This document shows positions 6,952-12,995 of a DNA stretch of 13,334 nucleotides, in pieces. A program made the position numbers and the translations under genes. The notes under the pieces are model-generated. The model made no database searches. It was given only the letters and a program-made list of their open reading frames with translations, and was not told the origin of the DNA. The stretch covers positions 1 through 13,334 of the forward strand of contig CALHGI010000720.1 of assembly GCA_938029995.1 (NCBI GenBank). Direction: 5' to 3'. The stretch's first letter is position 1. The number at the start of each line of letters is the position of its first letter. This stretch comes from an uncultured cyanobacterium (GTDB lineage Bacteria; Cyanobacteriota; Cyanobacteriia; Phormidesmidales; Phormidesmidaceae).

Positions 6952-7028
6952 TTTGACCGTCCCTTTTTGCCTGGGAACTCGTTAGAATAAGTCAAATTCT
7001 GATGTTGCTTGGAGCGATTAACTGACCT

Positions 7029-7931
7029 GTGGATGAACTCAGGACGGGGCTAGAGTTAGCAACCCATGATGAACTGGCCGCACTGGCGGAGGTGCTGTTT
7101 CGGCCCAAATTTAACCCATTGGATTATTGGTGTACCCCCTCGCCCCAGGTGGTACAGAGTTGCGATCGCAACCAACGCCTGGCCCAGATTGAATCCCGTG
7201 TTCGCTATTTAGCCGCCGATGGTCTGACGGTATTGAGGCAAGGGAGTCAGCAGCTCAGCTATCGACAAATTTTGCTCCAGCTGAGCCAGCACCTCAAGCT
7301 CCAGCTATCCCCCCGCCTATCCACCCTCGACCTAGAAGCCGAAATCTTTTTACAGCTGCTGGAAAAAACCTGGCGACGGCTCACACCGCGTCAGCAGCAG
7401 CAGCTACAGCGACGGTTAACCAACGAACTGGCCCAAGCAGAGCAGTTTCAGCAGCTATCACCCCAGCTACAGAAAAACCCCATGGCCCTGGTGCTCAAAG
7501 GGAGCAGTGCCGTCGCCGTCAGTTCGGTCATTCGTCCCTGGCTGATGCAAAAAATCGCCCAACAGTTTGCCCTCCAGCTCGCTCGCTATGAAGTGGCCAA
7601 ACAAACCCTGCGGGGAGCCACCACCTGGGGAGCCAAGGTACAGGGCCGCACAGCGGTGCATGTGGCCTCCCGTGGCATGGCCCTAAATGCCGCCCGCTAT
7701 GGTGCGGTGCGCAGCATTTTTGCCTACCTAGGCCCAGCATTATGGACCTGGTTTTTAGTCGATCTGGGCTGGCGGGCCGTGGCGTCTAACTACACCCGCG
7801 TCATCCCAGTGGTGTTTACCCTGGCCCAAATTCGGCTGACCCGCCCAGGGGCTAGTGAAGAGGAAGGTAAGGGAGGCCGGAATGGAACCAACGGTCTTAC
7901 CTACCCAGGGGCATTAGAGGCAGTGGCATAG
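7029..7931 (+). CDS. YaaW / UPF0174-like protein
   Basis: A 300-residue protein beginning with GTG at 7029 (MDELRTGLEL); no in-frame ATG occurs near the start, and a GGAG lies about 13 bases upstream. The middle and C-terminal parts resemble the UPF0174/YaaW family: LSYRQILLQLSQHLKLQL (about 77-94), LEKTWRRLTPRQQQQLQRRL (111-130), then a Gly/Ala-rich region and NYTRVIPVVFTLAQIRLTR near 254-272, matching the IP-x-V-L-QIA-x-LR ending of E. coli YaaW. The family has no proven function. The region 105-150 is rich in Q and L and probably helical or coiled coil. About 228-250 (SIFAYLGPALWTWFLVDLGW) is hydrophobic enough to associate with a membrane. The last 25 residues are low-complexity Gly/Glu and probably disordered. 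It is followed 14 bp later by the J-domain gene, so the two are likely co-transcribed. A HIP1 octamer lies at 7162. Confidence 0.75.
   Translation: MDELRTGLELATHDELAALAEVLFRPKFNPLDYWCTPSPQVVQSCDRNQRLAQIESRVRYLAADGLTVLRQGSQQLSYRQILLQLSQHLKLQLSPRLSTLDLEAEIFLQLLEKTWRRLTPRQQQQLQRRLTNELAQAEQFQQLSPQLQKNPMALVLKGSSAVAVSSVIRPWLMQKIAQQFALQLARYEVAKQTLRGATTWGAKVQGRTAVHVASRGMALNAARYGAVRSIFAYLGPALWTWFLVDLGWRAVASNYTRVIPVVFTLAQIRLTRPGASEEEGKGGRNGTNGLTYPGALEAVA
7162..7169. repeat. HIP1 octamer GCGATCGC
   Basis: An exact HIP1 palindrome inside the YaaW-like gene (TTGCGATCGCAA context). Confidence 0.85.
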
Positions 7932-7945
7932 ACCCATAGACAAAT

Positions 7946-8407
7946 ATGACAAACAGCGACTCCGACGATAGTCCCAAAAACCATTACGACCTCCTGGGGG
8001 TAAAACCCACGGCCTCGGCCCAGGATATTCGCCGTGCCTATTGGGAATTGAGTAAGCTCTATCATCCTGATACGACGGAATTAGCAGCTGCGATCGCAAC
8101 CCAAAAGTTCCAAGCCCTCAACGAAGCCTATGGCATCCTCAGCAATCCTGAACAGCGCATAACCTATGACGCCAACATTGGTTATTCCCGCATTTACGTT
8201 AGCCAATCCCCCAAGGAATTTAGGGACGGGGCGCTCAAAAACCAGCCCTTTGAGTCCCGCTATAGCTACCTTGACCCCACCGACCGTCCCCTATCGGCGG
8301 GGGAAATATTTGCCCTATTCATATTGGGCCTTACCTTTGCCGCTTGCCTGGCCTTAGTATTTATCCTGGGCATTGCCGACAATGGTTTCACCGTATCTGC
8401 CCTATAG
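7946..8407 (+). CDS. J-domain (DnaJ-like) protein with C-terminal membrane anchor
   Basis: A 153-residue type III J-protein. Residues 13-77 are a complete J-domain: HYDLLGV, DIRRAYWELSKLYHPD with the HPD triad at 40-42, then FQALNEAYGILSNPEQRITYD. The HPD motif stimulates the ATPase of DnaK-type Hsp70 chaperones. There is no Gly/Phe region, zinc finger or substrate-binding beta domain. A linker of about 45 residues leads to a single hydrophobic helix at about 121-143 (IFALFILGLTFAACLALVFI), so the J-domain probably sits on the cytoplasmic face of the plasma or thylakoid membrane and recruits Hsp70 there. It follows the YaaW-like gene by 14 bp and precedes DUF3143 by 14 bp, a tight three-gene unit. 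The client is unknown. A HIP1 octamer lies at 8090. Confidence 0.92.
   Translation: MTNSDSDDSPKNHYDLLGVKPTASAQDIRRAYWELSKLYHPDTTELAAAIATQKFQALNEAYGILSNPEQRITYDANIGYSRIYVSQSPKEFRDGALKNQPFESRYSYLDPTDRPLSAGEIFALFILGLTFAACLALVFILGIADNGFTVSAL
8090..8097. repeat. HIP1 octamer GCGATCGC
   Basis: An exact HIP1 palindrome inside the J-domain coding region. Confidence 0.85.
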
Positions 8408-8421
8408 CCATCAACCATAAT

Positions 8422-8694
8422 ATGACCCTTCCTTCCGCCGACACCCCGCTCTACAATCACACCCTGCCCGACATTGAACGCTGGCTCACCCAACAAGGGG
8501 GACAGCAAGACAGTTCAGAACTCAACCGCTGGGAAATCACAAAGGTAGCGTGGCGAGCAAACCTGTTGCTAGAAAACGACTCCATCATTGTGCGCTACCT
8601 GGACGCAGGCGATGGCGGCGAAGATATTCAACGTGGCTTCAAATACTCCCTCAGCCGCCAAGATTTAGAAGATGCTATTTTCGCCGGACCCTAA
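8422..8694 (+). CDS. DUF3143 family protein
   Basis: A 90-residue protein starting at the ATG at 8422 (MTLPSADTPLYNHTLPDIER). An upstream in-frame ATG at 8344 would overlap the J-domain gene by 64 bp and encode an atypical peptide, so it is rejected. The start PSADTPLYNH-LPDIERWL, the central RWEI-x5-W segment and the ending FKYSLSRQDLEDAIFAGP are the conserved blocks of DUF3143, known mainly from cyanobacteria. Function is unknown. No membrane helix or catalytic motif is visible. Tight spacing behind the membrane-anchored J-protein suggests the two act together, which is inference. The gene ends 15 bp from the end of the convergent DCC gene. Confidence 0.87.
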   Translation: MTLPSADTPLYNHTLPDIERWLTQQGGQQDSSELNRWEITKVAWRANLLLENDSIIVRYLDAGDGGEDIQRGFKYSLSRQDLEDAIFAGP

Positions 8695-8709
8695 AACATC
8701 GCCCCAACC

Positions 8710-9123
8710 CTAGAAATATTGATCACACCGATCTGACTTACAGGCACCATAGGCCGACTCATAGGTGGAAGCGCGCCGCCCGAACAACCGATATCGGTTG
8801 TCCCTCACAAAGGCGTATACCCGATCCCCACTGCGCTTAAATCCCGGCAAACCTCGATAGGCTGCCACAAATAGCGCCCCCATCGGCAGCAGTGCGCCAA
8901 TTTCTTCGGCAGCATCGCTTCCCTGCCATCGCCTCGTCGGCTCCGCTTCGTCAATGAGCAACATGCCCAACTCGCAGTCGGCCGCCGTCACATTAAACCG
9001 CTGCAGCATCTGAGCATCCTGCATAGAACCATATCGAAACCGCTGCCCCCGATCGAGCCACTCCAAAAATTGCACTAGGGTGGTGCAAAGATTACAGTCG
9101 CCGTCATAAATCACACAGTGCAT
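8710..9123 (-). CDS. DCC1-like thiol-disulfide oxidoreductase family protein (DUF393)
   Basis: A 137-residue protein with the diagnostic motif YDGDCNLC at residues 6-13, a D-x-D-C-x-x-C signature close to the N-terminus. The family has a thioredoxin-like fold and the CxxC pair (C10, C13) is presumed redox-active, but physiological partners are mostly unknown. Other family landmarks are RFRYGSMQD (about 28-36), ALFVAAYRGLPGF (83-95) and RVYAFVRDNRYRLFGRR (101-117). The start at 9123 puts the motif at the usual distance from the N-terminus; an ATG at 9168 would add 15 residues. Extra cysteines occur at residue 3 and at the C-terminus (GACKSDRC). It stands alone on the minus strand, convergent with DUF3143 and divergent from pstS. 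Confidence 0.87.
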   Translation of the reverse strand: MHCVIYDGDCNLCTTLVQFLEWLDRGQRFRYGSMQDAQMLQRFNVTAADCELGMLLIDEAEPTRRWQGSDAAEEIGALLPMGALFVAAYRGLPGFKRSGDRVYAFVRDNRYRLFGRRASTYESAYGACKSDRCDQYF

Positions 9124-9412
9124 GTTGGTAAATCGTTGTGACAGATAAACAAAATTTTCCAAAGTCAAACCCCAGAAGCCAGACCTCTATCGGTATATAA
9201 GCTCCAGAAACCAGAATTGAGTTTTATCATGGACAACCATAGACAAAGTCCATGCTCACCGGGGCACAATCCCCTACCCTAACCCTAGAAAAACCCAGAC
9301 CTAATAGGGCATTGAGGGCGACCTAATGTATTGCAAACTACATTAAGTTCGTTGTCAAAAGCACAAACATACCCAATAAAGCATGTTAGCTTAAGCCCAT
9401 TTCCAAAATTTT

Positions 9413-9431
9413 CTTAACCTGACCTTTACCT
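9413..9431 (+). promoter_or_regulatory. Pho box upstream of pstS (SphR/PhoB-type site)
   Basis: CTTAACCT (9413-9420) matches the cyanobacterial Pho repeat PyTTAAPyPy(T/A) exactly. After a 3-bp spacer, CTTTACCT (9424-9431) matches with one mismatch, so the repeats have the expected 11-bp period. A third repeat at 9435-9442 (CTCGGTAG) is poor. The site ends 66 bp before the pstS ATG, as expected for activation of pst under phosphate starvation. Confidence 0.7.
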
Positions 9432-9453
9432 TAGCTCGGTAGTTTTCACCAAG

Positions 9454-9469
9454 AATGTCTTTAGACATT
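9454..9469 (+). promoter_or_regulatory. palindrome in the pstS leader
   Basis: AATGTCTTTAGACATT is a perfect inverted repeat with 7-bp arms and a 2-bp centre. In RNA it would fold as six pairs with a TTTA loop. It lies between the Pho box and the ribosome-binding site, so it may be a 5' UTR stem or a second operator. Confidence 0.4.
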
Positions 9470-9475
9470 TTGTGT

Positions 9476-9481
9476 GAGGAG
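9476..9481 (+). promoter_or_regulatory. pstS Shine-Dalgarno sequence GAGGAG
   Basis: A strong purine block ends 16 bases before the ATG at 9498, rather far for a canonical site. No closer in-frame start exists upstream. The long spacing or the adjacent stem could tune translation. Confidence 0.5.
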
Positions 9482-9497
9482 TTAAGTCTAAATAATC

Positions 9498-10520
9498 ATG
9501 GAATTCAAAGCACGGAAAATGCGCTACGCATACTCAGCGTCTCTGCTGGCCCTGTTGACTAGCCTAGCTGCCTGCGGCAGCGGCACCACCACAACCACCA
9601 CCGACGCCCCTGCTGCCGATGGGACCGAGGCTGCAGCTGGCTTAACTGGTGAAATCCTCATCGATGGCTCCAGTACTGTTTATCCGATTTCAGAAGCCAT
9701 GAGTGAGGAGTTCCTCGCTGTTAACCCTGATGTCGCATTGACCGTGGGTGTATCCGGTTCCGGTGGCGGCTTCAAAAAGTTCTGTGCTGGCGAAATTGAC
9801 ATTTCTAACGCCTCCCGCCCCATCAAAGACAAAGAAGTTGCCCTTTGTGAAGAAGCTGGCATCGAATTCATTGAAGTCCCCATCGCCTTTGATGGTCTGA
9901 CTGTGGTGACTAACCAGGCGAACGAATGGGCCCAGTGCCTAACCGTTGAGCAGCTAGCGACCATGTGGTCCCCCGATTCAGAAGGCACAGTTGCTAACTG
10001 GAATCAGGTAGATCCCTCCTTCCCTGATCAAGAACTCAGTCTATTTGGTCCTGGTACAGACTCAGGTACATTCGACTACTTCACCGATGAAGTTAACGGT
10101 GAAGAGGGTGCTAGCCGTGGTGACTACACAGCTAGCGAAGACGATAACGTCATCGTTAACGGCGTAACCGGTTCTGACGGTGCCCTAGGCTACTTTGGTT
10201 ACGCTTACTTCGAAGAGAACTCTGACTCTTTGAAAGCCATGGCCATCGAGAACGAAGACGGTGATTGTGTGGAGCCTTCTACCGAGACCATCGCCGACGG
10301 TTCCTACAACCCCATGTCCCGCCCTCTGTTCTTCTACATTAGGAAGGATGCCTACGACACGAAAGCTGAAGTCAAAGGATTTGTTGACTTCCTGCTAGAT
10401 CCTAAGAACGGTGAGTTCGTTGCTGAAGCTGGTTACGTTGCTCTACCTGACGATATCTTAGGTAACTCCAAAGCTCGCGTTGACAGCGGTAAGCTAGGCA
10501 CCGATCCTACCAATCTGTAG
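9498..10520 (+). CDS. pstS: PstS/SphX-type periplasmic phosphate-binding lipoprotein
   Basis: A 340-residue precursor. It binds inorganic phosphate in the periplasm and delivers it to PstCA. A basic N-terminus and hydrophobic stretch end in the lipobox LAAC, with C26 the predicted lipidated residue. A Thr/Ala linker (a run of six Thr at 30-35) precedes the binding protein. Phosphate-site loops typical of the family are visible: DGSSTVYP (56-63), SGSGGGFKKF (86-95), DISNASRP (101-108) and GPGTDSGTFDYF (184-195). The KKFCAGEIDISNASRPI segment and the cysteines C96, C117, C147 and C257 are like cyanobacterial SphX/PstS proteins; an even number of mature cysteines would allow two disulfides, but this is not proven. 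It leads the pst block, has a Pho box upstream, and is separated from pstC by a hairpin-rich 419-bp gap, consistent with higher, partly independent expression. Confidence 0.95.
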   Translation: MEFKARKMRYAYSASLLALLTSLAACGSGTTTTTTDAPAADGTEAAAGLTGEILIDGSSTVYPISEAMSEEFLAVNPDVALTVGVSGSGGGFKKFCAGEIDISNASRPIKDKEVALCEEAGIEFIEVPIAFDGLTVVTNQANEWAQCLTVEQLATMWSPDSEGTVANWNQVDPSFPDQELSLFGPGTDSGTFDYFTDEVNGEEGASRGDYTASEDDNVIVNGVTGSDGALGYFGYAYFEENSDSLKAMAIENEDGDCVEPSTETIADGSYNPMSRPLFFYIRKDAYDTKAEVKGFVDFLLDPKNGEFVAEAGYVALPDDILGNSKARVDSGKLGTDPTNL

Positions 10521-10599
10521 GCTTTATCCCTTAGTCACGTTCTCCGTCTGAGTGGGTAGGAGTCCCTGGTTGGAATATCCAGTGGATTCAGGAATCATG

Positions 10600-10627
10600 A
10601 CTGAGGGGAGTAGACACTCCCCTCAGT
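10600..10627 (+). terminator. 12-bp perfect-stem hairpin after pstS
   Basis: ACTGAGGGGAGT (10600-10611) pairs perfectly with ACTCCCCTCAGT (10616-10627) around an AGAC loop, 79 bp after the pstS stop. The GC-rich core makes a very stable stem. The bases after it (TCTCTTT) form only a weak T-run, so it may be a partial terminator or a 3' end that protects pstS mRNA while lowering read-through into pstCAB. Confidence 0.72.
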
Positions 10628-10630
10628 TCT

Positions 10631-10647
10631 CTTTAAACCCCTTAAAG
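10631..10647 (+). other. second hairpin after pstS
   Basis: CTTTAA (10631-10636) and TTAAAG (10642-10647) form a perfect six-pair stem with an ACCCC loop, three bases after the strong hairpin. It is AT-rich and weak alone, but its position suggests a tandem 3' end structure. Confidence 0.4.
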
Positions 10648-10797
10648 ACAGAATTTCAACGGCCCTTCCAGAAAGGGTGTTAGACATCCCCTAACGGGAT
10701 TAGCCCCCTAATTTTGCTTCTAATTTTTTCACATCCAAACCTGTACTTTTTTCTAGGGAAAAATTACGGTTGTCTGTGGATGTGTTTGATCCCATCC

Positions 10798-10873
10798 GTC
10801 AGGTTGGTGAAGGATTCTAACTGTTCCGACCAGCCTTCCGACCAGCCTTAAGAGATGCAAAGGCTAACCTGAC
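10798..10873. promoter_or_regulatory. inverted repeat GTCAGGTT / AACCTGAC upstream of pstC
   Basis: GTCAGGTT (10798-10805) and AACCTGAC (10866-10873) are exact reverse complements, 60 bp apart, ending 66 bp before the pstC ATG. AACCTGAC also occurs at 9416-9423, within the pstS Pho box and its spacer. The right copy reads GCTAACCT, six of eight Pho consensus positions. No second good half-site at 11-bp spacing is seen, so a true Pho box here is uncertain. Confidence 0.35.
10824..10849 (+). repeat. 12-bp tandem duplication
   Basis: TTCCGACCAGCC occurs twice back to back (10824-10835 and 10836-10847), followed by the first TT of a third copy. It lies between the arms of the inverted repeat upstream of pstC. 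It may be a slippage product or change spacing of a control element. Confidence 0.85.
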
Positions 10874-10927
10874 ACTCCAATGTCCCCATGCATCGACAGG
10901 ACATTGGCCATAGCTCTAAACCGCCCT

Positions 10928-10932
10928 GAGGA
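10928..10932 (+). promoter_or_regulatory. pstC Shine-Dalgarno sequence GAGGA
   Basis: GAGGA lies 7 bases before the ATG at 10940, ideal spacing. It decides for this start over the upstream in-frame ATG at 10880. Confidence 0.7.
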
Positions 10933-10939
10933 CTTGTGC

Positions 10940-11953
10940 ATGACAGCTGAGCTTCCCGTCAATGAAATTGCCCCCGGTACTTGGAGGCCAAATCGCAGCC
11001 GCTCTAAAACCATTGAGTTGATTATTAAGGTCATCTGTGGAGCATTTGCCGCCATTTCGATTTTGACCACCATTGGCATTATCGGCACGCTAATTTTCGA
11101 GACCTTTGCGTTCTTTGGGGATTTACCACTGGAGCTGTCCAAGGACGATCAGAGCGTATCCTTTTTCCAAGGCATCCTTCACTTTTTGACAGCTGGCCGT
11201 TGGACACCCCTATTTGCCAGTAAGCAGTTTGGCATTGGTGTGTTGATTAGTGCCACGTTGATGATTACCTTCATTTCATTAGCGGTGGCACTGCCATTGG
11301 GGTTATTGGCGGCTATTTGCTTAAGTGAGTATGCCAGTGCCAAGGTGCGGAGAATTCTCAAACCTGTGCTAGAGATTTTGGCGGGTGTGCCGACAGTTGT
11401 TTACGGCTATTTTGCCCTGTTGACGGTCACGCCATTTTTTCAGTGGTTACTGGGTCCCTTGGAAAATGCTTTGCCTTGGTGGCCTCAACTTGAGGGGTTT
11501 AATGCCCTCAGTGCGGGAATCGTTTTAGGGGTAATGATTACCCCCATGGTGGCGTCTCTCAGTGAAGACGCCATTTATTCGGTACCCCAATCTCTACGGG
11601 ATGGTGCCTATGCCTTAGGAACAACGAAGCGTGAAACAGTGTGGTCAGTTGTGTTGCCTGCGGCACTGTCGGGAATTGTGTCCTCCCTGATTCTGGCCAT
11701 GTCCCGCGCCGTGGGGGAGACCATGATTGTCACATTGGCGGCTGGTGCCAACCCCACCTTAGGGTTTAACCCATTTGTGCCTGTGATGACCATGACGGCC
11801 TTTATTGTGCAGGTCACCGCAGGTGATGCCCCCTACGGCACCATTGCCTATAAAACGCTGTTTGTAGTGGGTATGACACTCTTCCTAATTACCCTTGCGC
11901 TCAATGTTTTTAGCTTCTGGTTTGTCCGTCGTTTTCGTCAGAAGTACGACTAA
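10940..11953 (+). CDS. pstC: phosphate ABC transporter permease PstC
   Basis: A 337-residue inner-membrane permease which, with PstA, forms the phosphate translocation channel. The start at 10940 (MTAELPVNEIAPG) is preferred because a GAGGA sits 7 bases upstream; the ATG at 10880 would add 20 residues. Six hydrophobic segments are visible at about 27-53, 98-125, 142-168, 189-207, 241-268 and 302-327. The cytoplasmic EAA-type loop that contacts PstB runs about 209-242, with DAIYSVPQSLRDGAYALG and the following VVLPAALSGI. The segment MSRAVGETM (254-262) is a PstC hallmark. The loop between helices 1 and 2 (about 60-97) includes a SxxxFLxxxxW-like region, common in PstC. The gene ends 82 bp before pstA, on the same strand. 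Confidence 0.95.
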   Translation: MTAELPVNEIAPGTWRPNRSRSKTIELIIKVICGAFAAISILTTIGIIGTLIFETFAFFGDLPLELSKDDQSVSFFQGILHFLTAGRWTPLFASKQFGIGVLISATLMITFISLAVALPLGLLAAICLSEYASAKVRRILKPVLEILAGVPTVVYGYFALLTVTPFFQWLLGPLENALPWWPQLEGFNALSAGIVLGVMITPMVASLSEDAIYSVPQSLRDGAYALGTTKRETVWSVVLPAALSGIVSSLILAMSRAVGETMIVTLAAGANPTLGFNPFVPVMTMTAFIVQVTAGDAPYGTIAYKTLFVVGMTLFLITLALNVFSFWFVRRFRQKYD

Positions 11954-12035
11954 GTTTGAGCCTGCCCCATGTGGGTCTGATGACAATTGAGTAATCCACG
12001 GTTAGAGAAACGGTGCGGAGAGGAAAATTAGGACT

Positions 12036-12944
12036 ATGACTGCTGAAGGGATTCCGGGAAAAAATGTAGCCACTGGCAAGTTCGATCAGAATTTGGCTGG
12101 CCGCTACAGAATGGACAAGATTTTTGCAGCCGCTGCCTGGGGCGCCACCATTGTGGCTGTTTTGATTTTGGCTTGGTTGCTACTCACCATTTTGATGGAT
12201 GGTATTGGCACTCTAAATTTAAACTTTTTAGATTCATTTCCATCCCGTAAACCGGAGAGGGCCGGTATTAAAGCCGCTCTCTTTGGCACGTTATGGCTGA
12301 TGTGTATTGTGGCGGCCTTTTCGTTCCCCATTGGTGTGGGGGCGGCTATTTATCTAGAAGAATTTTCTGACGACAATTGGTTCACCCGATTGGTAGAGAT
12401 CAACATTGGGAACTTGGCCGGTGTGCCCTCTATCATTTACGGTCTGTTGGGGTTGGCCGTATTTGTACGAATTCTAGAACCCATCACGGGGGGACGCAGC
12501 GTGCTTTCGGGGGGCTTAACCCTGGCGCTGCTGATTTTGCCGGTGATTATTGTGGCGACACGCGAGGCCCTGAGGGCCGTGCCCAATAGCATTCGCTTGG
12601 CGGGGTTTGCCCTAGGGGCCAATAAGTGGCAAGTGATTTCACACCATGTATTGCCCAGTGCCATGCCGGGGATTTTGACCGGTGTGATATTAGCCTTGTC
12701 CCGGGCCATTGGTGAAACGGCCCCCCTCATTGCCATTGGGGCGGTGGCTTTTATTCGGTCCACTCCAGATAGCTTGCAAAGTTCCTTTACCGCCATGCCC
12801 ATTCAAATTTATAACTGGGTTGGACGTCCCCAAGCAGATTTCCACCACATTGCAGCCTCTGGAATTATCGTCCTGATGATTATGCTGCTGTTGATGAATG
12901 CCATTGCTATCTACTTCCGCAATCGCTTCCAGCAGACCAGATAA
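12036..12944 (+). CDS. pstA: phosphate ABC transporter permease PstA
   Basis: A 302-residue inner-membrane permease, partner of PstC. A GGAGAGGA block lies 11 bases before the ATG. Hydrophobic segments are at about 29-53, 83-107, 125-146, 157-175, 211-239 and 272-293. The EAA loop for contact with PstB is well preserved at 177-213 (EALRAVPNSIRLAGFALGAN, then VLPSAMPGI). ALSRAIGETAPL at 220-231 is the PstA counterpart of the PstC signature, and the NLAGVPSIIYGLLGL segment (126-140) is typical of the family. The gene lies 82 bp after pstC and 51 bp before pstB, so pstC, pstA and pstB probably share a transcript. No unusual feature is seen. Confidence 0.95.
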   Translation: MTAEGIPGKNVATGKFDQNLAGRYRMDKIFAAAAWGATIVAVLILAWLLLTILMDGIGTLNLNFLDSFPSRKPERAGIKAALFGTLWLMCIVAAFSFPIGVGAAIYLEEFSDDNWFTRLVEINIGNLAGVPSIIYGLLGLAVFVRILEPITGGRSVLSGGLTLALLILPVIIVATREALRAVPNSIRLAGFALGANKWQVISHHVLPSAMPGILTGVILALSRAIGETAPLIAIGAVAFIRSTPDSLQSSFTAMPIQIYNWVGRPQADFHHIAASGIIVLMIMLLLMNAIAIYFRNRFQQTR

Positions 12945-12995
12945 CAATCCACAGCCTTTCGTTTAGATATTGGGTATTAGCAGGAATACTGAACT

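Larger units (their letters stand above)
9124..9497. other. 374-bp non-coding region upstream of pstS
   Basis: No gene is visible. It holds, from left to right, a 12-mer direct repeat with one mismatch (CCAGAAGCCAGA 9172-9183, CCAGAAACCAGA 9204-9215), a 7-bp inverted repeat CATGGAC/GTCCATG (9228-9254), two copies of GACCTAAT 22 bp apart (9298 and 9320), the Pho box at 9413-9431 and a hairpin at 9454-9469. The promoters of both the DCC gene and pstS should be here. Confidence 0.55.
10521..10939. other. 419-bp non-coding gap between pstS and pstC
   Basis: No credible gene; a frame open from 10880 joins pstC in phase but is rejected as its start. The gap holds a strong 12-bp-stem hairpin (10600-10627), a second hairpin (10631-10647), a small ATTAG-CCCC-CTAAT stem near 10700-10712 followed by TTTT, a 12-bp tandem duplication (10824-10849), an 8-bp inverted repeat spanning 10798-10873, and the pstC ribosome-binding site. 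It is long for a gap inside a pst operon. Confidence 0.6.

Noticed and set aside
9270..9290. Telomere-like CCCTACCCTAACCCTAG run
   Set aside because: It has only three imperfect units and no further array; probably chance.
10880..10939. Upstream ATG for pstC
   Set aside because: The 20 added residues are atypical and no ribosome-binding site precedes them, whereas GAGGA is 7 bases before the ATG at 10940.
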